From Chitinophaga terrae (ex Kim and Jung 2007) (GTDB lineage: Bacteria > Bacteroidota > Bacteroidia > Chitinophagales > Chitinophagaceae), in contig NZ_FNRL01000002.1 of assembly GCF_900107795.1 (NCBI RefSeq), forward strand, positions 372,001-436,000: 64,000 bases of DNA, in the 5' to 3' direction. The position numbers and the translations under genes are program-made. Each line of letters opens with the position of its first letter. The first letter of the stretch is position 1. Shown in pieces: positions 33,384 through 42,108 of the stretch. The notes under the pieces are model-generated. The model was not told the DNA's origin, ran no database searches, and was given only the letters and a program-made list of their open reading frames with translations.

Positions 33384-33845
33384 ATGCCAGTAAAAATCAG
33401 ACTGCAGAGACATGGCGCGAAGAAAAGGCCTTTCTATTTTATCGTAGTAGCCGACGCACGCGCTCCAAGAGATGGTAAATTCATCCAAAAAATCGGTACT
33501 TACAATCCATTAACAGTTCCAGCTTCTATCAATATCGATACAGATAAAGCTTTACGCTGGTTACAGAAAGGTGCACAACCTACTGATACTGTTAGAAGGA
33601 TCTTGTCTTTCAAAGGTGTATTGTATTTAAAACACCTGTTAAGAGGTGTTTCCCTGAACCTGTTCGACGAGCCTACTGCTTACCAGAAATTTGCACAATG
33701 GCAAGCTGAACACGAACAAAAAGTTTCTGCCCGCCGCGACAGCCACAAAAAAGCAAGAGTTGCTGCTCCAATCGTAAGAAAGGTTGAAGACACTCCAGCT
33801 CCGGCTACTGAAGCTCCGGCAGAAGGAGAAGGTACAGAAGCATAA
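33384..33845 (+). CDS. rpsP: 30S ribosomal protein S16
   Basis: A 153-residue protein. Residues 1-80 are the S16 core ([49 protein letters not shown]). A long C-terminal extension follows, Lys/Arg-rich then Ala/Glu/Pro-rich, which is common in Bacteroidota and makes it nearly twice the length of the E. coli protein. S16 binds 16S rRNA in the small-subunit body. A strong terminator separates it from rimM, though the order rpsP-rimM-trmD-rplS is the classic operon. Confidence 0.97.
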   Translation: MPVKIRLQRHGAKKRPFYFIVVADARAPRDGKFIQKIGTYNPLTVPASINIDTDKALRWLQKGAQPTDTVRRILSFKGVLYLKHLLRGVSLNLFDEPTAYQKFAQWQAEHEQKVSARRDSHKKARVAAPIVRKVEDTPAPATEAPAEGEGTEA

Positions 33846-33870
33846 AACGGCAACGTTTTAACAATACCTG

Positions 33871-33911
33871 AAAAAGGAAATATTTGCAAACGCAAATATT
33901 TCCTTTTTTTT
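33871..33911 (+). terminator. Terminator between rpsP and rimM
   Basis: A perfect 17-bp stem with flanking A and T runs: GGAAATATTTGC (33876-33887) pairs with GCAAATATTTCC (33892-33903), with a loop AAAC and eight T. It could reduce read-through from the ribosomal gene to the maturation genes. Confidence 0.9.
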
Positions 33912-33938
33912 AATGCAGTACCCAATCTCTAAAAGGTT

Positions 33939-34460
33939 ATGAGTAATTATTTCAGTATAGGAAAGCTGGCCTCGGCTCACGGGTTACAGGGAGAGCTGAT
34001 CCTGCGCCACAGCCTAGGTAAAAGATCAGCGCTGAAAGGAGTAACCGTTATTTTCCTCGAAGAACGCAAGAATAGCTTTATTCCCTACTTTATAGAGCAT
34101 GTGAAGGTAAAAGACCATGAACAGGTATTTATTAAACTGGAAGGTATCGATACCAAGGAAGCTGCTCATAAATTAATGCCTGCACAGGTATTTTTACAGG
34201 AAGAAGATTTTAAACAGCAAACCGCTTCTTCTGCTCCATTAGCTTTATTAGGTTTTTCAGTAGTAGATGCACAGCACGGAACTTTAGGTACGGTAGAGGA
34301 AGTGATCGAAATGCCGATGCAGGTGCTGGTAAAAGTATTTATTGGCGAAAACGAGGCTTTATTGCCAATAAATGAACAAACCCTGGTAAAAGTGGACAAA
34401 AAGAATCAGGTAGTGCATGTGCAATTACCTGATGGTTTGATTGAATTATATACAAGCTGA
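33939..34460 (+). CDS. rimM: Ribosome maturation factor RimM
   Basis: A 173-residue protein with the RimM N-terminal beta-barrel ([20 protein letters not shown] in parts; [11 protein letters not shown] is the signature) and the C-terminal PRC-barrel ([20 protein letters not shown] in parts; [13 protein letters not shown]). It assists maturation of the 30S head through S19. The stop is 5 nt before trmD, so they are co-transcribed. Confidence 0.95.
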   Translation: MSNYFSIGKLASAHGLQGELILRHSLGKRSALKGVTVIFLEERKNSFIPYFIEHVKVKDHEQVFIKLEGIDTKEAAHKLMPAQVFLQEEDFKQQTASSAPLALLGFSVVDAQHGTLGTVEEVIEMPMQVLVKVFIGENEALLPINEQTLVKVDKKNQVVHVQLPDGLIELYTS

Positions 34461-34465
34461 TAACT

Positions 34466-35140
34466 ATGCGTATAGATATCATTACAGTACTCCCTGAATT
34501 GCTGGAAAGTCCGCTTTCCCATTCTATCATGAAGCGGGCGCAGGCAAAAGGGTTGCTGGAAGTGCATGTACACCCGCTTCGCCAGTATTCGAACCTTAAA
34601 CACCAGCAGGTAGATGATTACCAGTTTGGCGGAGGCGCAGGTATGGTGATGATGCTTGAACCCATTGTAAATGCCATTGAAACGTTGCAGGCGAAGGTAA
34701 AGTACGATGAAGTCATTTACCTGACGCCGGATGGGGAGACGCTGAACCAGAAAATGGCCAACCAGCTTTCGCTCAAAGGTAACCTCCTGATGCTCTGCGG
34801 GCACTACAAAGGTATTGACCAGCGGATCAGGGATCATTTCATCACTAAGGAGATCTCTATAGGCGATTATGTGCTCAGTGGGGGAGAATTAGGGGCAGCC
34901 GTACTGGTAGATGCCATCGGCCGCCTGATACCGGGTGTGCTGAATGATGAAACCAGCGCCCTTTCAGACTCATTTCAGGACAATTTGCTGGCTCCGCCGG
35001 TTTATACCCGCCCTGTTGAATTCAGGGGCTGGAAGGTGCCGGATATCCTGTTGAGCGGCGATCACAAGAAAATAGACGAATGGCGCCACCAGGCGTCTTT
35101 GGAGCGGACAAAAACACGCCGCCCCGATTTATTAACATAA
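34466..35140 (+). CDS. trmD: tRNA (guanine37-N1)-methyltransferase
   Basis: A 224-residue SPOUT methyltransferase that makes m1G37 on tRNAs to prevent frameshifting. Signatures are [26 protein letters not shown], the knot with [14 protein letters not shown] and [14 protein letters not shown], and the [19 protein letters not shown] tRNA-binding stretch. Length and order fit the family. It follows rimM by 5 nt and precedes rplS, which has its own promoter. Confidence 0.97.
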   Translation: MRIDIITVLPELLESPLSHSIMKRAQAKGLLEVHVHPLRQYSNLKHQQVDDYQFGGGAGMVMMLEPIVNAIETLQAKVKYDEVIYLTPDGETLNQKMANQLSLKGNLLMLCGHYKGIDQRIRDHFITKEISIGDYVLSGGELGAAVLVDAIGRLIPGVLNDETSALSDSFQDNLLAPPVYTRPVEFRGWKVPDILLSGDHKKIDEWRHQASLERTKTRRPDLLT

Positions 35141-35205
35141 CTGAATGATTATGAGGTCAAAAATGGCATGCTATCAACTTAATAATAATAATTCTTGCTT
35201 TTTAA

Positions 35206-35237
35206 TTTGGTAAATGCTATTTCTTGACTTACTTTTG
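35206..35237 (+). promoter_or_regulatory. rplS promoter
   Basis: TTTG (35206-35209), a 20-nt spacer and TACTTTTG (35230-35237), 22 nt before the rplS start. Confidence 0.8.
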
Positions 35238-35259
35238 CACTCCCATAAATATTTGAAAG

Positions 35260-35607
35260 ATGAACGCAATTTCGTTTGTTCACGAGCAACTGACAGCAAA
35301 AAAACAGTACCCGAAGTTTAAAGCAGGCGACAACGTCACTGTCAATTATAAAATCGTGGAAGGTAATAAAGAAAGGATCCAGTCCTTTAAAGGTGATGTG
35401 TTGAAAATCCAGGGTACAGGATTCACAACTTCTTTCACTGTTAGAAAAATTTCTGATGGCATTGGCGTGGAAAGACTGTTTCCGCTTTACTCTCCTAATA
35501 TCGACGGTATTGTGTTGAATAAAGTGGGTAAAGTAAGAAGAGCTAAGCTTTACTACCTGCGTGAGCGTGCTGGTAAGAAAGCCCGTATCAAAGAAAAAAG
35601 GGTTTAG
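35260..35607 (+). CDS. rplS: 50S ribosomal protein L19
   Basis: A 115-residue protein matching L19 over its whole length: [20 protein letters not shown] in parts, [33 protein letters not shown] in parts and the C-terminal [20 protein letters not shown]19 sits at the subunit interface and contacts both rRNAs. It has its own promoter and a hairpin terminator. Confidence 0.97.
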   Translation: MNAISFVHEQLTAKKQYPKFKAGDNVTVNYKIVEGNKERIQSFKGDVLKIQGTGFTTSFTVRKISDGIGVERLFPLYSPNIDGIVLNKVGKVRRAKLYYLRERAGKKARIKEKRV

Positions 35608-35629
35608 TATAAATACAGGGAAATTTGTT

Positions 35630-35660
35630 AAAAGCGGTGTCTTCCGGACATCGCTTTTTT
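35630..35660 (+). terminator. rplS terminator
   Basis: AAAAGCGGTGTC (35630-35641) pairs with GACATCGCTTTT (35647-35658) through one G-U pair, with a short loop and a T run. Confidence 0.85.
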
Positions 35661-35669
35661 CATTGATTG

Positions 35670-35884
35670 CACGCGGGAAGTTTCACGCAAAGGGGCAGAG
35701 GAGGCAGAGAGCGCAAAGGATTTTTTTAAGAAGAATAAGAAGCAGAGGGAGCGGAGATTGTGTTATATCGCACAATCTCCGCTCTCTTTGTTTTCTTATT
35801 TCACCGTCTTTGCTTCCTTTATTTCTTAAAAAAATCCTTTGCGCTCTCTGCCTCCTCTGCTCCTTTGCGTGAAACTCCCGCGTG
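35670..35884. repeat. 215-bp palindromic intergenic repeat (copy 2)
   Basis: Second member of the family at 25305-25522. The arms (35670-35733 and about 35819-35884) are reverse complements with few mismatches and carry TTTCACGCAAAGG and GGATTTTTTTAAGAA blocks. An inner palindrome, roughly GCGGAGATTGTG / CACAATCTCCGC, surrounds the apex TTATATCG. Between the arms the purine/pyrimidine words differ from copy 1 (GGCAGAGGAGGCAGAG instead of GGCATAAGGAGCAAAG). It fills most of the 374-bp gap between rplS and tatA; the rest holds the rplS terminator and a tatA -7 box. Confidence 0.9.
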
Positions 35885-35944
35885 AAACAATTAAAATGGT
35901 ATTAAAGGTTGGATAAATGGCGTGAAAAAGCGGATTATATGACC

Positions 35945-35952
35945 TATCTTTG
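35945..35952 (+). promoter_or_regulatory. tatA -7 promoter element
   Basis: TATCTTTG matches TAnnTTTG, 29 nt before the tatA start. No TTTG is present at the usual distance upstream. Confidence 0.55.
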
Positions 35953-35981
35953 TTTACAGAACACTATAAATATTTGAGAAG

Positions 35982-36239
35982 ATGACAGCTGTTTTTGTTA
36001 AATCATCATTTTTGATTCTTCAGGATATCGGGATGTCCGAATTACTGTTGATTGCTGTGGTTGTACTGCTGCTTTTCGGAGGTAAAAAAATTCCGGAATT
36101 AATGCGTGGTTTAGGTAAAGGTATCCGCGAATTCAATGACGCCAAAAACAATGTGCGCCAGGAAATTGAAGAAGGTATGAGAGAAAAACCTGTACAACCG
36201 TCTGCCACTACTGATACTCCTACGGAAGCATCTAAATAA
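35982..36239 (+). CDS. tatA: Sec-independent translocase protein TatA
   Basis: An 85-residue protein with one N-terminal membrane helix ([20 protein letters not shown] in part), the FGGKKIPEL hinge, the amphipathic helix [16 protein letters not shown] and a charged tail. TatA forms the pore that carries folded proteins across the inner membrane. Two window proteins carry likely Tat signals: the sugar isomerase-like protein at 43565 (RRNFLR) and, less certainly, the dismutase at 24577. No tatC is encoded next to it. Confidence 0.94.
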   Translation: MTAVFVKSSFLILQDIGMSELLLIAVVVLLLFGGKKIPELMRGLGKGIREFNDAKNNVRQEIEEGMREKPVQPSATTDTPTEASK

Positions 36240-36301
36240 TCGCATACGACCTATAGCCAATTTTCTTAGTCCTGATTGTAAAATAATCAACCGATTTAGC
36301 C

Positions 36302-37753
36302 TTGTCTGAACTCAGCAGTATAGCTACTTTTCATGAAGCATTATACGCCGGCAGAACTAGCTGTGTGGCGGAGGTACGTACGTTCCTGGACCGCATAGCG
36401 AAGCTAAAACATCTGAATGCCTTCCTGGAGGTATATGAAGAAGAGGCCCTGAATAAAGCACAAGAACTGGATAACCGCCTTGCAAAAGGCGGGAAGCTGG
36501 GTGCTTTGGCAGGTGTGGTAGTGGGAATAAAAGATGTTATCTGCTACAAAGGACATAATGTAAGCGCCGCTTCCAGGATGCTGGAAGGGTTTAATTCTAT
36601 ATTTTCTGCCACAGCCATAGAACGGCTGCTGGCGGAAGACGCTATTATCATTGGTAATCTGAACTGCGACGAATTCGCAATGGGATCTACCAATGAAAAC
36701 TCGGCTTATGGCCCTACCCTGAATGCACTGGATATCACCCGTGTACCGGGCGGTTCTTCAGGCGGTTCAGCTGTAGCCGTACAAGCCAACCTCTGCCATG
36801 TGAGCCTCGGTAGCGATACCGGCGGATCAGTTCGCCAGCCAGCCGACTTCTGCGGCATTATAGGGCTGAAACCAACCTATGGAAGGATTTCCCGGCATGG
36901 TTTGATCGCCTACGCGTCATCTTTTGACCAGATCGGCATATTTGGCAGGGATATTGCAGATGTGGCGGCTGTTCTACAAGTGATCGCCGGACCGGATGAA
37001 TTTGATAGCACCGCATCTCAGCATCCTGTACCTGATTATCTGGCCAACCTGGCCCTGGAGAACAATAAATCTCTCAAATTTGCGTATTTAAGAGATGCAC
37101 AGTACCACGACGGACTGGACGCAGAAATGAGAGGGGCGTATATCGACTTCTTTGAAAAACTGGTAGATAATGGTCACACGGTTACCGGGCATAGTTTCGA
37201 ATACATTGATCATATAGTACCAGCATATTACGTTTTAACCACTGCCGAAGCATCCTCAAATTTGTCACGTTACGACGGTGTTAAATTTGGGCATCGCACC
37301 CGGGAGCAAAACCTTGACCTGACCGATTTTTACAAAAAAAGTAGATCCGAGGGGTTTGGTATAGAAGTAAAACGTCGTATATTGTTAGGGACATTTGTGC
37401 TGAGCGCTGGATATTACGACGCATATTATACGAAGGCACAACAAGTTAGGCGTCTTGTTGCAGATAAATTAAATGAGATTCTTGAAGAGTATGACGCCAT
37501 TTTAATGCCAACTGTGCCATCCACAGCATTTAAATTAGGAGAAAAAACCGACGATCCGATAGCCATGTACTTAGCTGATATCTATACAGTACTGGCAAAT
37601 TTAGTTGGGGTACCGGCCATATCGGTCCCATTGCAGAAGCATTCAAACGGAATGCCTTACGGTGTACAGATCATCACAAAGAAGTTTAGCGAAGAAAGCT
37701 TGCTCAGGATAGCCCGCCTGTTAATGGCTAAAGAGCAGGTGACTGTTGTTTAA
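36302..37753 (+). CDS. gatA: Asp-tRNA(Asn)/Glu-tRNA(Gln) amidotransferase subunit A
   Basis: A 483-residue amidase-signature enzyme. The Ser-cis-Ser-Lys triad is visible: K77 (GVVVGIKDV), S152 in PGGSSGGS and S176 in SDTGGSVRQP. The stretch FCGIIGLKPTYGRISRHGLI (in parts) and GVPAISVP near the end are GatA-typical. Within GatCAB it releases ammonia from glutamine to amidate misacylated tRNA. The start is a TTG at 36302. The C-terminal end overlaps the frame of the next gene only if an upstream start is used; with ATG 37764 the gap is 10 nt. Confidence 0.95.
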   Translation: MSELSSIATFHEALYAGRTSCVAEVRTFLDRIAKLKHLNAFLEVYEEEALNKAQELDNRLAKGGKLGALAGVVVGIKDVICYKGHNVSAASRMLEGFNSIFSATAIERLLAEDAIIIGNLNCDEFAMGSTNENSAYGPTLNALDITRVPGGSSGGSAVAVQANLCHVSLGSDTGGSVRQPADFCGIIGLKPTYGRISRHGLIAYASSFDQIGIFGRDIADVAAVLQVIAGPDEFDSTASQHPVPDYLANLALENNKSLKFAYLRDAQYHDGLDAEMRGAYIDFFEKLVDNGHTVTGHSFEYIDHIVPAYYVLTTAEASSNLSRYDGVKFGHRTREQNLDLTDFYKKSRSEGFGIEVKRRILLGTFVLSAGYYDAYYTKAQQVRRLVADKLNEILEEYDAILMPTVPSTAFKLGEKTDDPIAMYLADIYTVLANLVGVPAISVPLQKHSNGMPYGVQIITKKFSEESLLRIARLLMAKEQVTVV

Positions 37754-37763
37754 AATAAATTGT

Positions 37764-39050
37764 ATGAGAAAAATCTTTTTACTACTGCTTTTGCCAGCGA
37801 CAAGTTTGGTATATGTGAGCGCAAGGGGGGGCATCAGCAATCCTAAAGAGATGGTGTATTCGGCAGTTGCACCTGATACGACTGTATTGAAGCTGAATCA
37901 CAAAGTGCATTTGCCTAAAGATACAGTTGCAGCATCTCCTACCTCTGTAGCGGTGAGAAAGGCCGCTCAAAGTCTGCCTAATACTATTCGTAGCCCGAAA
38001 GTCTACGAACAGATCAACAATAACCTGGTTGCCAGCTATGTGAATAACTATGCTACCAGGTATAGTCAGCATTTACAGATCATGGTCGACAGGGGACAAC
38101 CATATTTCAATATGATTGAAAAGGTGTTCCGCGACAACGGTATTCCGGAAGAAATGAAATACCTGGCTGTGATTGAATCCAGCTTTAACACCAACGCACG
38201 TTCCAGGGTGGGCGCCGTAGGTGCATGGCAGTTCATGGCAGGTACCGCGCGTATCTTTGGCCTGAACGTAGGAAAGAAAGTTGACGAAAGAAAAGACTTC
38301 TATAAATCCACTATCGCTGCAGCCCAGTTCTTAAACCAGCTGTATGCACAGTTCGGGGACTGGTTACTGGTAGTAGCAGCTTATAACTGCGGTCCGGGCG
38401 GCGTTCAACGCGCTATTAACGCCAGCGGACGTACGGACTTCTGGGGTATGCAGTATTTCCTGCCTGCCGAATCACGTAACCATGTTTACAAATTCATCGC
38501 AACCGGTTATATCTTAGATAGATTCAATAACTTCTTCGGCGTGAGCGACGATGACGATAATACAAATAAAACGATCACCGTTAACATGCCGGCTGAAGAA
38601 CGCATTACCAGGGCTCCTTTGAGCGAAGAAGAGATCTTCAACACTGTTGAGATCAACATCACTGGTAAATACCGTCTTGAGGCTATCGCCAAAAAACTGG
38701 ATATGCCTGTCAGCGAATTGGATCGCCTGAACCCAGGCTTCGCCAAAGCAATGAGCAGCGCCGAAAACAGCTACGATCTGCGTGTTCCTAAAACCAAAAT
38801 GAAGGAATTCATGGCAGAGAAAGAAGAAATGCTGAAAGAGTCTGTTCAGATGACACTGGATGATAAAGCGGTGGGATTAGACAAATCCAAATTCCCGCCT
38901 CCGGTGAAAATGGCAGAAAAGAACACTGCAGCGCCGAAAGTTCCTGCTAAAAGAACTACTTCCTACAAGAAGAAAACTTCAACTTCAAAAAAACATGCTT
39001 CTACAAAACATGTAGCAGCAAAAAAGAAAACCACGCATAAGAAAGCATAA
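37764..39050 (+). CDS. MltD-like lytic transglycosylase
   Basis: A 428-residue exported enzyme. Residues 1-22 are a signal peptide (MRKIFLLLLLPATS). Residues about 105-245 form an SLT domain with catalytic Glu138 in YLAVIESSFN, then GAVGAWQFM and VVAAYNCGPGGV. Residues 290-345 form a LysM-like module (ITGKYRLEAIAKKLDM, ELDRLNPGF). The last 50 residues are Lys/Thr/Ser-rich and basic, probably binding an anionic surface. It cleaves the MurNAc-GlcNAc bond of peptidoglycan with 1,6-anhydro product. The ATG at 37764 places the signal peptide at the start. It is followed by a strong terminator. Confidence 0.93.
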   Translation: MRKIFLLLLLPATSLVYVSARGGISNPKEMVYSAVAPDTTVLKLNHKVHLPKDTVAASPTSVAVRKAAQSLPNTIRSPKVYEQINNNLVASYVNNYATRYSQHLQIMVDRGQPYFNMIEKVFRDNGIPEEMKYLAVIESSFNTNARSRVGAVGAWQFMAGTARIFGLNVGKKVDERKDFYKSTIAAAQFLNQLYAQFGDWLLVVAAYNCGPGGVQRAINASGRTDFWGMQYFLPAESRNHVYKFIATGYILDRFNNFFGVSDDDDNTNKTITVNMPAEERITRAPLSEEEIFNTVEINITGKYRLEAIAKKLDMPVSELDRLNPGFAKAMSSAENSYDLRVPKTKMKEFMAEKEEMLKESVQMTLDDKAVGLDKSKFPPPVKMAEKNTAAPKVPAKRTTSYKKKTSTSKKHASTKHVAAKKKTTHKKA

Positions 39051-39072
39051 GCGTGGTATAAAGAATTAACTA

Positions 39073-39110
39073 AGAACGGCTGTCTCAAGTGGCGAGACAG
39101 CCGTTTTTAG
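39073..39110 (+). terminator. Terminator after the lytic transglycosylase gene
   Basis: A perfect 12-bp stem AACGGCTGTCTC (39075-39086) / GAGACAGCCGTT (39094-39105) followed by TTT and AT-rich sequence. Confidence 0.9.
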
Positions 39111-39140
39111 TTAATTATACTATCATCTATTTTCAATAAA

Positions 39141-39174
39141 CAAAAAAAAGCCCCGGAAGCGCTTACTTCCAGGG
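39141..39174 (-). terminator. Terminator of the antiporter gene
   Basis: On the minus strand GCCCTGGAAG (39174-39165) pairs with CTTCCGGGGC (39159-39150) with one mismatch, followed by a run of T (39149-39142). Confidence 0.75.
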
Positions 39175-39199
39175 CATATCCGGAAACAGGATTTTAGTC

Positions 39200-40618
39200 T
39201 TAACAGGAGATCCTGGTGATCGCTGCTTTCTTTCTTTCACTATAACCAATCCAATCCAGCAAGGGGCCGGTCATGAAAGTAGTGGCCAACGCCATCAGCA
39301 CCAGCATAGCAAAGATCTCCGGCGACAGGATGCCAAGGTCATAGCCGATATTCAATACTACCAATTCCATCAATCCCCGTGTGTTCATCAGTGCACCGAT
39401 AGACGCCGCACTGTGCCAGTTCTGTCCCATCAACCTGGCTGTAATGGCGCTGCCGCCGAATTTGCCGGCAACTGCAACAAACATGATCATACCGCAAACA
39501 CCCCAGAGGTCGCCCTGGCTTAACAAACCGATTTGAGTTCTCAGACCGGTAAAAACAAAGAAGATAGGAAGCAACATCATAACGCTCACGTCTTCCAGCT
39601 TATCGGTCAGTAGCTGCTTGATAGTGTTGGAAGGCATGATCACGCCCGCCAGGAAGGCCCCGAACAGGGCATGGATACCAATTACTTCCGCCAGCCAGGC
39701 GGAGAGCAGTAAAACGAAGAAAGCCAGTGAAACTGCTCTTTTCATTTGATTGTTCTCGGTATGTTTCCTGATGGCTTTTTCCAGTCGCGGACGCACAATA
39801 AACAACATCACCGCTACAAATACTACTGCAAGCACAATTGTCAATAACGCGCTTACCAGTCCGCCGGCTTTAACAATTGCTACTACCACGGCCAGTATGC
39901 ACCAGGCGGTAACATCGTCGGCGGCTGCACAGGTGATGGCCATTACGCCGAGGGGAGTTCCTGTAAGTTTCCGTTCCTGTACTATCCGCGCCAGCACAGG
40001 AAACGCTGTAATGCTCATTGCAATGCCCATAAACAACGCGAAAGAGATGAAGCTTACATTGACAGGGGCAAACCTCGTATAGAGGAAATAAGCCAGGGAA
40101 ACGCCCAGGAAAAAGGGTATAATAATACTGGCATGACTGATCATAACTGCATCATGCGCTTTTTGCCTGATCTTCTGTATGTCCAGTTCCATACCTACAA
40201 TGAACATAAAGAAAGCAAGCCCTATCTGGCTCAGGAACTGCAGGGTTTTGAGCGAATCTGCCGGGAAAATGAAAGCAGAAAACGAAGGAGCAACCCATCC
40301 TAACAGGGAAGGGCCCAGGAGTACGCCTGCAATGATCTCGCCTACCACGGCAGGCTGTTTCACCTTATTGGCCAGCCATCCGAAAAAGCGGGCCACGAGC
40401 ATGATGAACATGATCTGCAGCAGCAATAAACCTAAGGGGTGCTTCAGGTTTTCCAAATATTGTAACCAGCTGGCTTTAACAACAGCAGGCGGGGTAACAT
40501 GAGGGGCAGGCGTTGCAGCAACATGCATAGGCAACGACTGGCCTTTGTTTAGTATAAACCAGATCAGGAAGGCGAAAACGCCAATGATAGCGGGGTACCA
40601 GAGTAAGCGCTTGGTCAT
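39200..40618 (-). CDS. CPA2-type monovalent cation/proton antiporter
   Basis: A 472-residue inner-membrane protein with an N-terminal helix, a Pro-rich linker and then about 12 helices of the Na+/H+ exchanger domain (PF00999). Typical stretches are KVKQPAVVGEIIAGVLLGPS (in parts), LAFFMFIVGMELD, the unwound-helix region AITCAAADDVTAWC with the Asp pair D-D that binds the ion, and ALFGAFLAGVIMP. No TrkA-N or universal-stress domain is attached. It exchanges Na+ or K+ for protons; the ion is not decided by sequence. It sits downstream of pgk on the same strand, separated by a long inverted repeat. Confidence 0.92.
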   Translation of the reverse strand: MTKRLLWYPAIIGVFAFLIWFILNKGQSLPMHVAATPAPHVTPPAVVKASWLQYLENLKHPLGLLLLQIMFIMLVARFFGWLANKVKQPAVVGEIIAGVLLGPSLLGWVAPSFSAFIFPADSLKTLQFLSQIGLAFFMFIVGMELDIQKIRQKAHDAVMISHASIIIPFFLGVSLAYFLYTRFAPVNVSFISFALFMGIAMSITAFPVLARIVQERKLTGTPLGVMAITCAAADDVTAWCILAVVVAIVKAGGLVSALLTIVLAVVFVAVMLFIVRPRLEKAIRKHTENNQMKRAVSLAFFVLLLSAWLAEVIGIHALFGAFLAGVIMPSNTIKQLLTDKLEDVSVMMLLPIFFVFTGLRTQIGLLSQGDLWGVCGMIMFVAVAGKFGGSAITARLMGQNWHSAASIGALMNTRGLMELVVLNIGYDLGILSPEIFAMLVLMALATTFMTGPLLDWIGYSERKKAAITRISC

Positions 40619-40653
40619 GGTTCGGATTTTTAAAAACGGGATGGTATAAAAAC

Positions 40654-40730
40654 AGCAAAGTTTTTTAAGCAGTATAAGGCAGTTCTTTATGTGGGTACAC
40701 AGATCCTTACACTTCCTAAAAAACTTTGCT
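40654..40730. repeat. 77-bp imperfect inverted repeat
   Basis: The left arm (40654-40679, starting AGCAAAGTTTTTTAAG) and the right arm (40705-40730) are reverse complements at 22 of 26 positions. The core GCAAAG-TTTTTTAAG resembles the GCAAAGGATTTTTTTAAG core of the 215-bp palindromes, so it may be a reduced relative. It also lies where pgk transcription would end. Confidence 0.7.
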
Positions 40731-40746
40731 TCAATCTTATGCTGGT

Positions 40747-41940
40747 TTACTGGATAGCAGCGATACCTGGCAGTTCTTTACCTTCAAAGAATTCCAGTAA
40801 TGCGCCACCGCCGGTAGATACATAACTTACTTTATCAGCAATTCCAAACTGGTTTACAGCAGCTACGGAGTCGCCGCCGCCAACAAGAGAGAAGGCGCCT
40901 TTTGCAGTTGCGGTAACAATTGCTTCGGCTACGCCTTTAGTGCCGCCCTGGAATGGAGCCATTTCGAAAACGCCCATCGGGCCATTCCACAGGATGGTTT
41001 TCGAGTTGCTGATAGTTGTTCCGAAAAGTTCAACGGATTTAGGTCCTATGTCTAAGCCCATCCATCCGGCAGGGATATTATCGTTAGATACAACCTGGGT
41101 GTTGGCGTCGGCTGCAAATTTATCGGCAGCTACGGAATCAACAGGCAGGATCAGTTGTACGTTCTTTGCTTTTGCTTTGGCAACCAGTTCGTTTGCGAGG
41201 TCGAGACGATCATTTTCGCAGAGGGAGCTGCCGATTTCTTTTCCCTGGGCTTTCAGGAAAGTATAGGCCATGCCGCCGCCAATGATGATGTTATTGGCGC
41301 GATCCATCAGGGTTTCGATGATCAGTATCTTGTCGCTCACTTTGGCGCCGCCCAGGATAGCGGTAAAAGGACGTTCAGCTTCGTTCAGCACTTTCTGGGC
41401 GCTGTTCACTTCAGCTTCCATCAGCAGGCCGAACATGCGGTTAGCGGGGTCGAAGTATTGAGCGATAATAGCTGTAGATGCGTGGGCGCGGTGAGCGGTA
41501 CCGAATGCATCGTTTACATATACGTTACCCAGTTTAGCCAGTTGTTCAGCAAATGAAGCGTCGCCTTTTTCTTCCTGTTTGTGGAAACGCAGGTTTTCCA
41601 GCAACAGCACTTCGCCCATTTGCAGGTCGGCGGCTGCTTTTTCAGCGACAGGGCCTACGCAGTCTTCAGCGAATTTTACAGTAACGCCGTCTAATAAGGT
41701 GATGAGGTGATAAACCAGGTGACGGAGAGAATATTTATCGGTAGGACCGTCTTTCGGGCGACCTAAATGTGACATCAGGATCACGGCGCCGCCGTCTTTC
41801 AGGATCTTTTTTATAGTTGGAACGGCAGCCCTCATACGGGTGTCGTCGGTGATTTCGAATTTGTCATTCAATGGTACGTTGAAATCGACACGCACCAGGG
41901 CTTTGCGTCCATTGAAGTTGTAGTCGGAGAATTTACTCAT
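40747..41940 (-). CDS. pgk: Phosphoglycerate kinase
   Basis: A 397-residue glycolytic enzyme converting 1,3-bisphosphoglycerate and ADP to 3-phosphoglycerate and ATP. The N-terminal lobe has [17 protein letters not shown] and [15 protein letters not shown]; the nucleotide lobe has [21 protein letters not shown] and the C-terminal GGGDSVAA. Length and start ([19 protein letters not shown] in parts) are standard. It lies 168 nt downstream of gap on the same strand, with a hairpin between, so the two glycolytic genes may be partly co-transcribed. Confidence 0.97.
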   Translation of the reverse strand: MSKFSDYNFNGRKALVRVDFNVPLNDKFEITDDTRMRAAVPTIKKILKDGGAVILMSHLGRPKDGPTDKYSLRHLVYHLITLLDGVTVKFAEDCVGPVAEKAAADLQMGEVLLLENLRFHKQEEKGDASFAEQLAKLGNVYVNDAFGTAHRAHASTAIIAQYFDPANRMFGLLMEAEVNSAQKVLNEAERPFTAILGGAKVSDKILIIETLMDRANNIIIGGGMAYTFLKAQGKEIGSSLCENDRLDLANELVAKAKAKNVQLILPVDSVAADKFAADANTQVVSNDNIPAGWMGLDIGPKSVELFGTTISNSKTILWNGPMGVFEMAPFQGGTKGVAEAIVTATAKGAFSLVGGGDSVAAVNQFGIADKVSYVSTGGGALLEFFEGKELPGIAAIQ

Positions 41941-42069
41941 ACGGAATCAATTTTTGGATAGATAAGATGGAGCATAAAAAACCGCAGTACCAGCATAAAG
42001 CAGTAGAGTCCGGGATAGATTGAAAGAACCGGGCAAGTGCTGTAATGGTGTGGTTCTGCGGATTGGCCT

Positions 42070-42102
42070 AAATAACTGCTCCCGGTTTCAGGCCGGGAGC
42101 AG
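42070..42102 (-). terminator. Hairpin downstream of gap
   Basis: A perfect 10-bp stem CTGCTCCCGG (42076-42085) / CCGGGAGCAG (42093-42102) with a 7-nt loop. On the minus strand it is followed by TTATTT, a weak T tract, so termination may be partial and allow some pgk read-through. Confidence 0.65.
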
Positions 42103-42108
42103 GAGATA

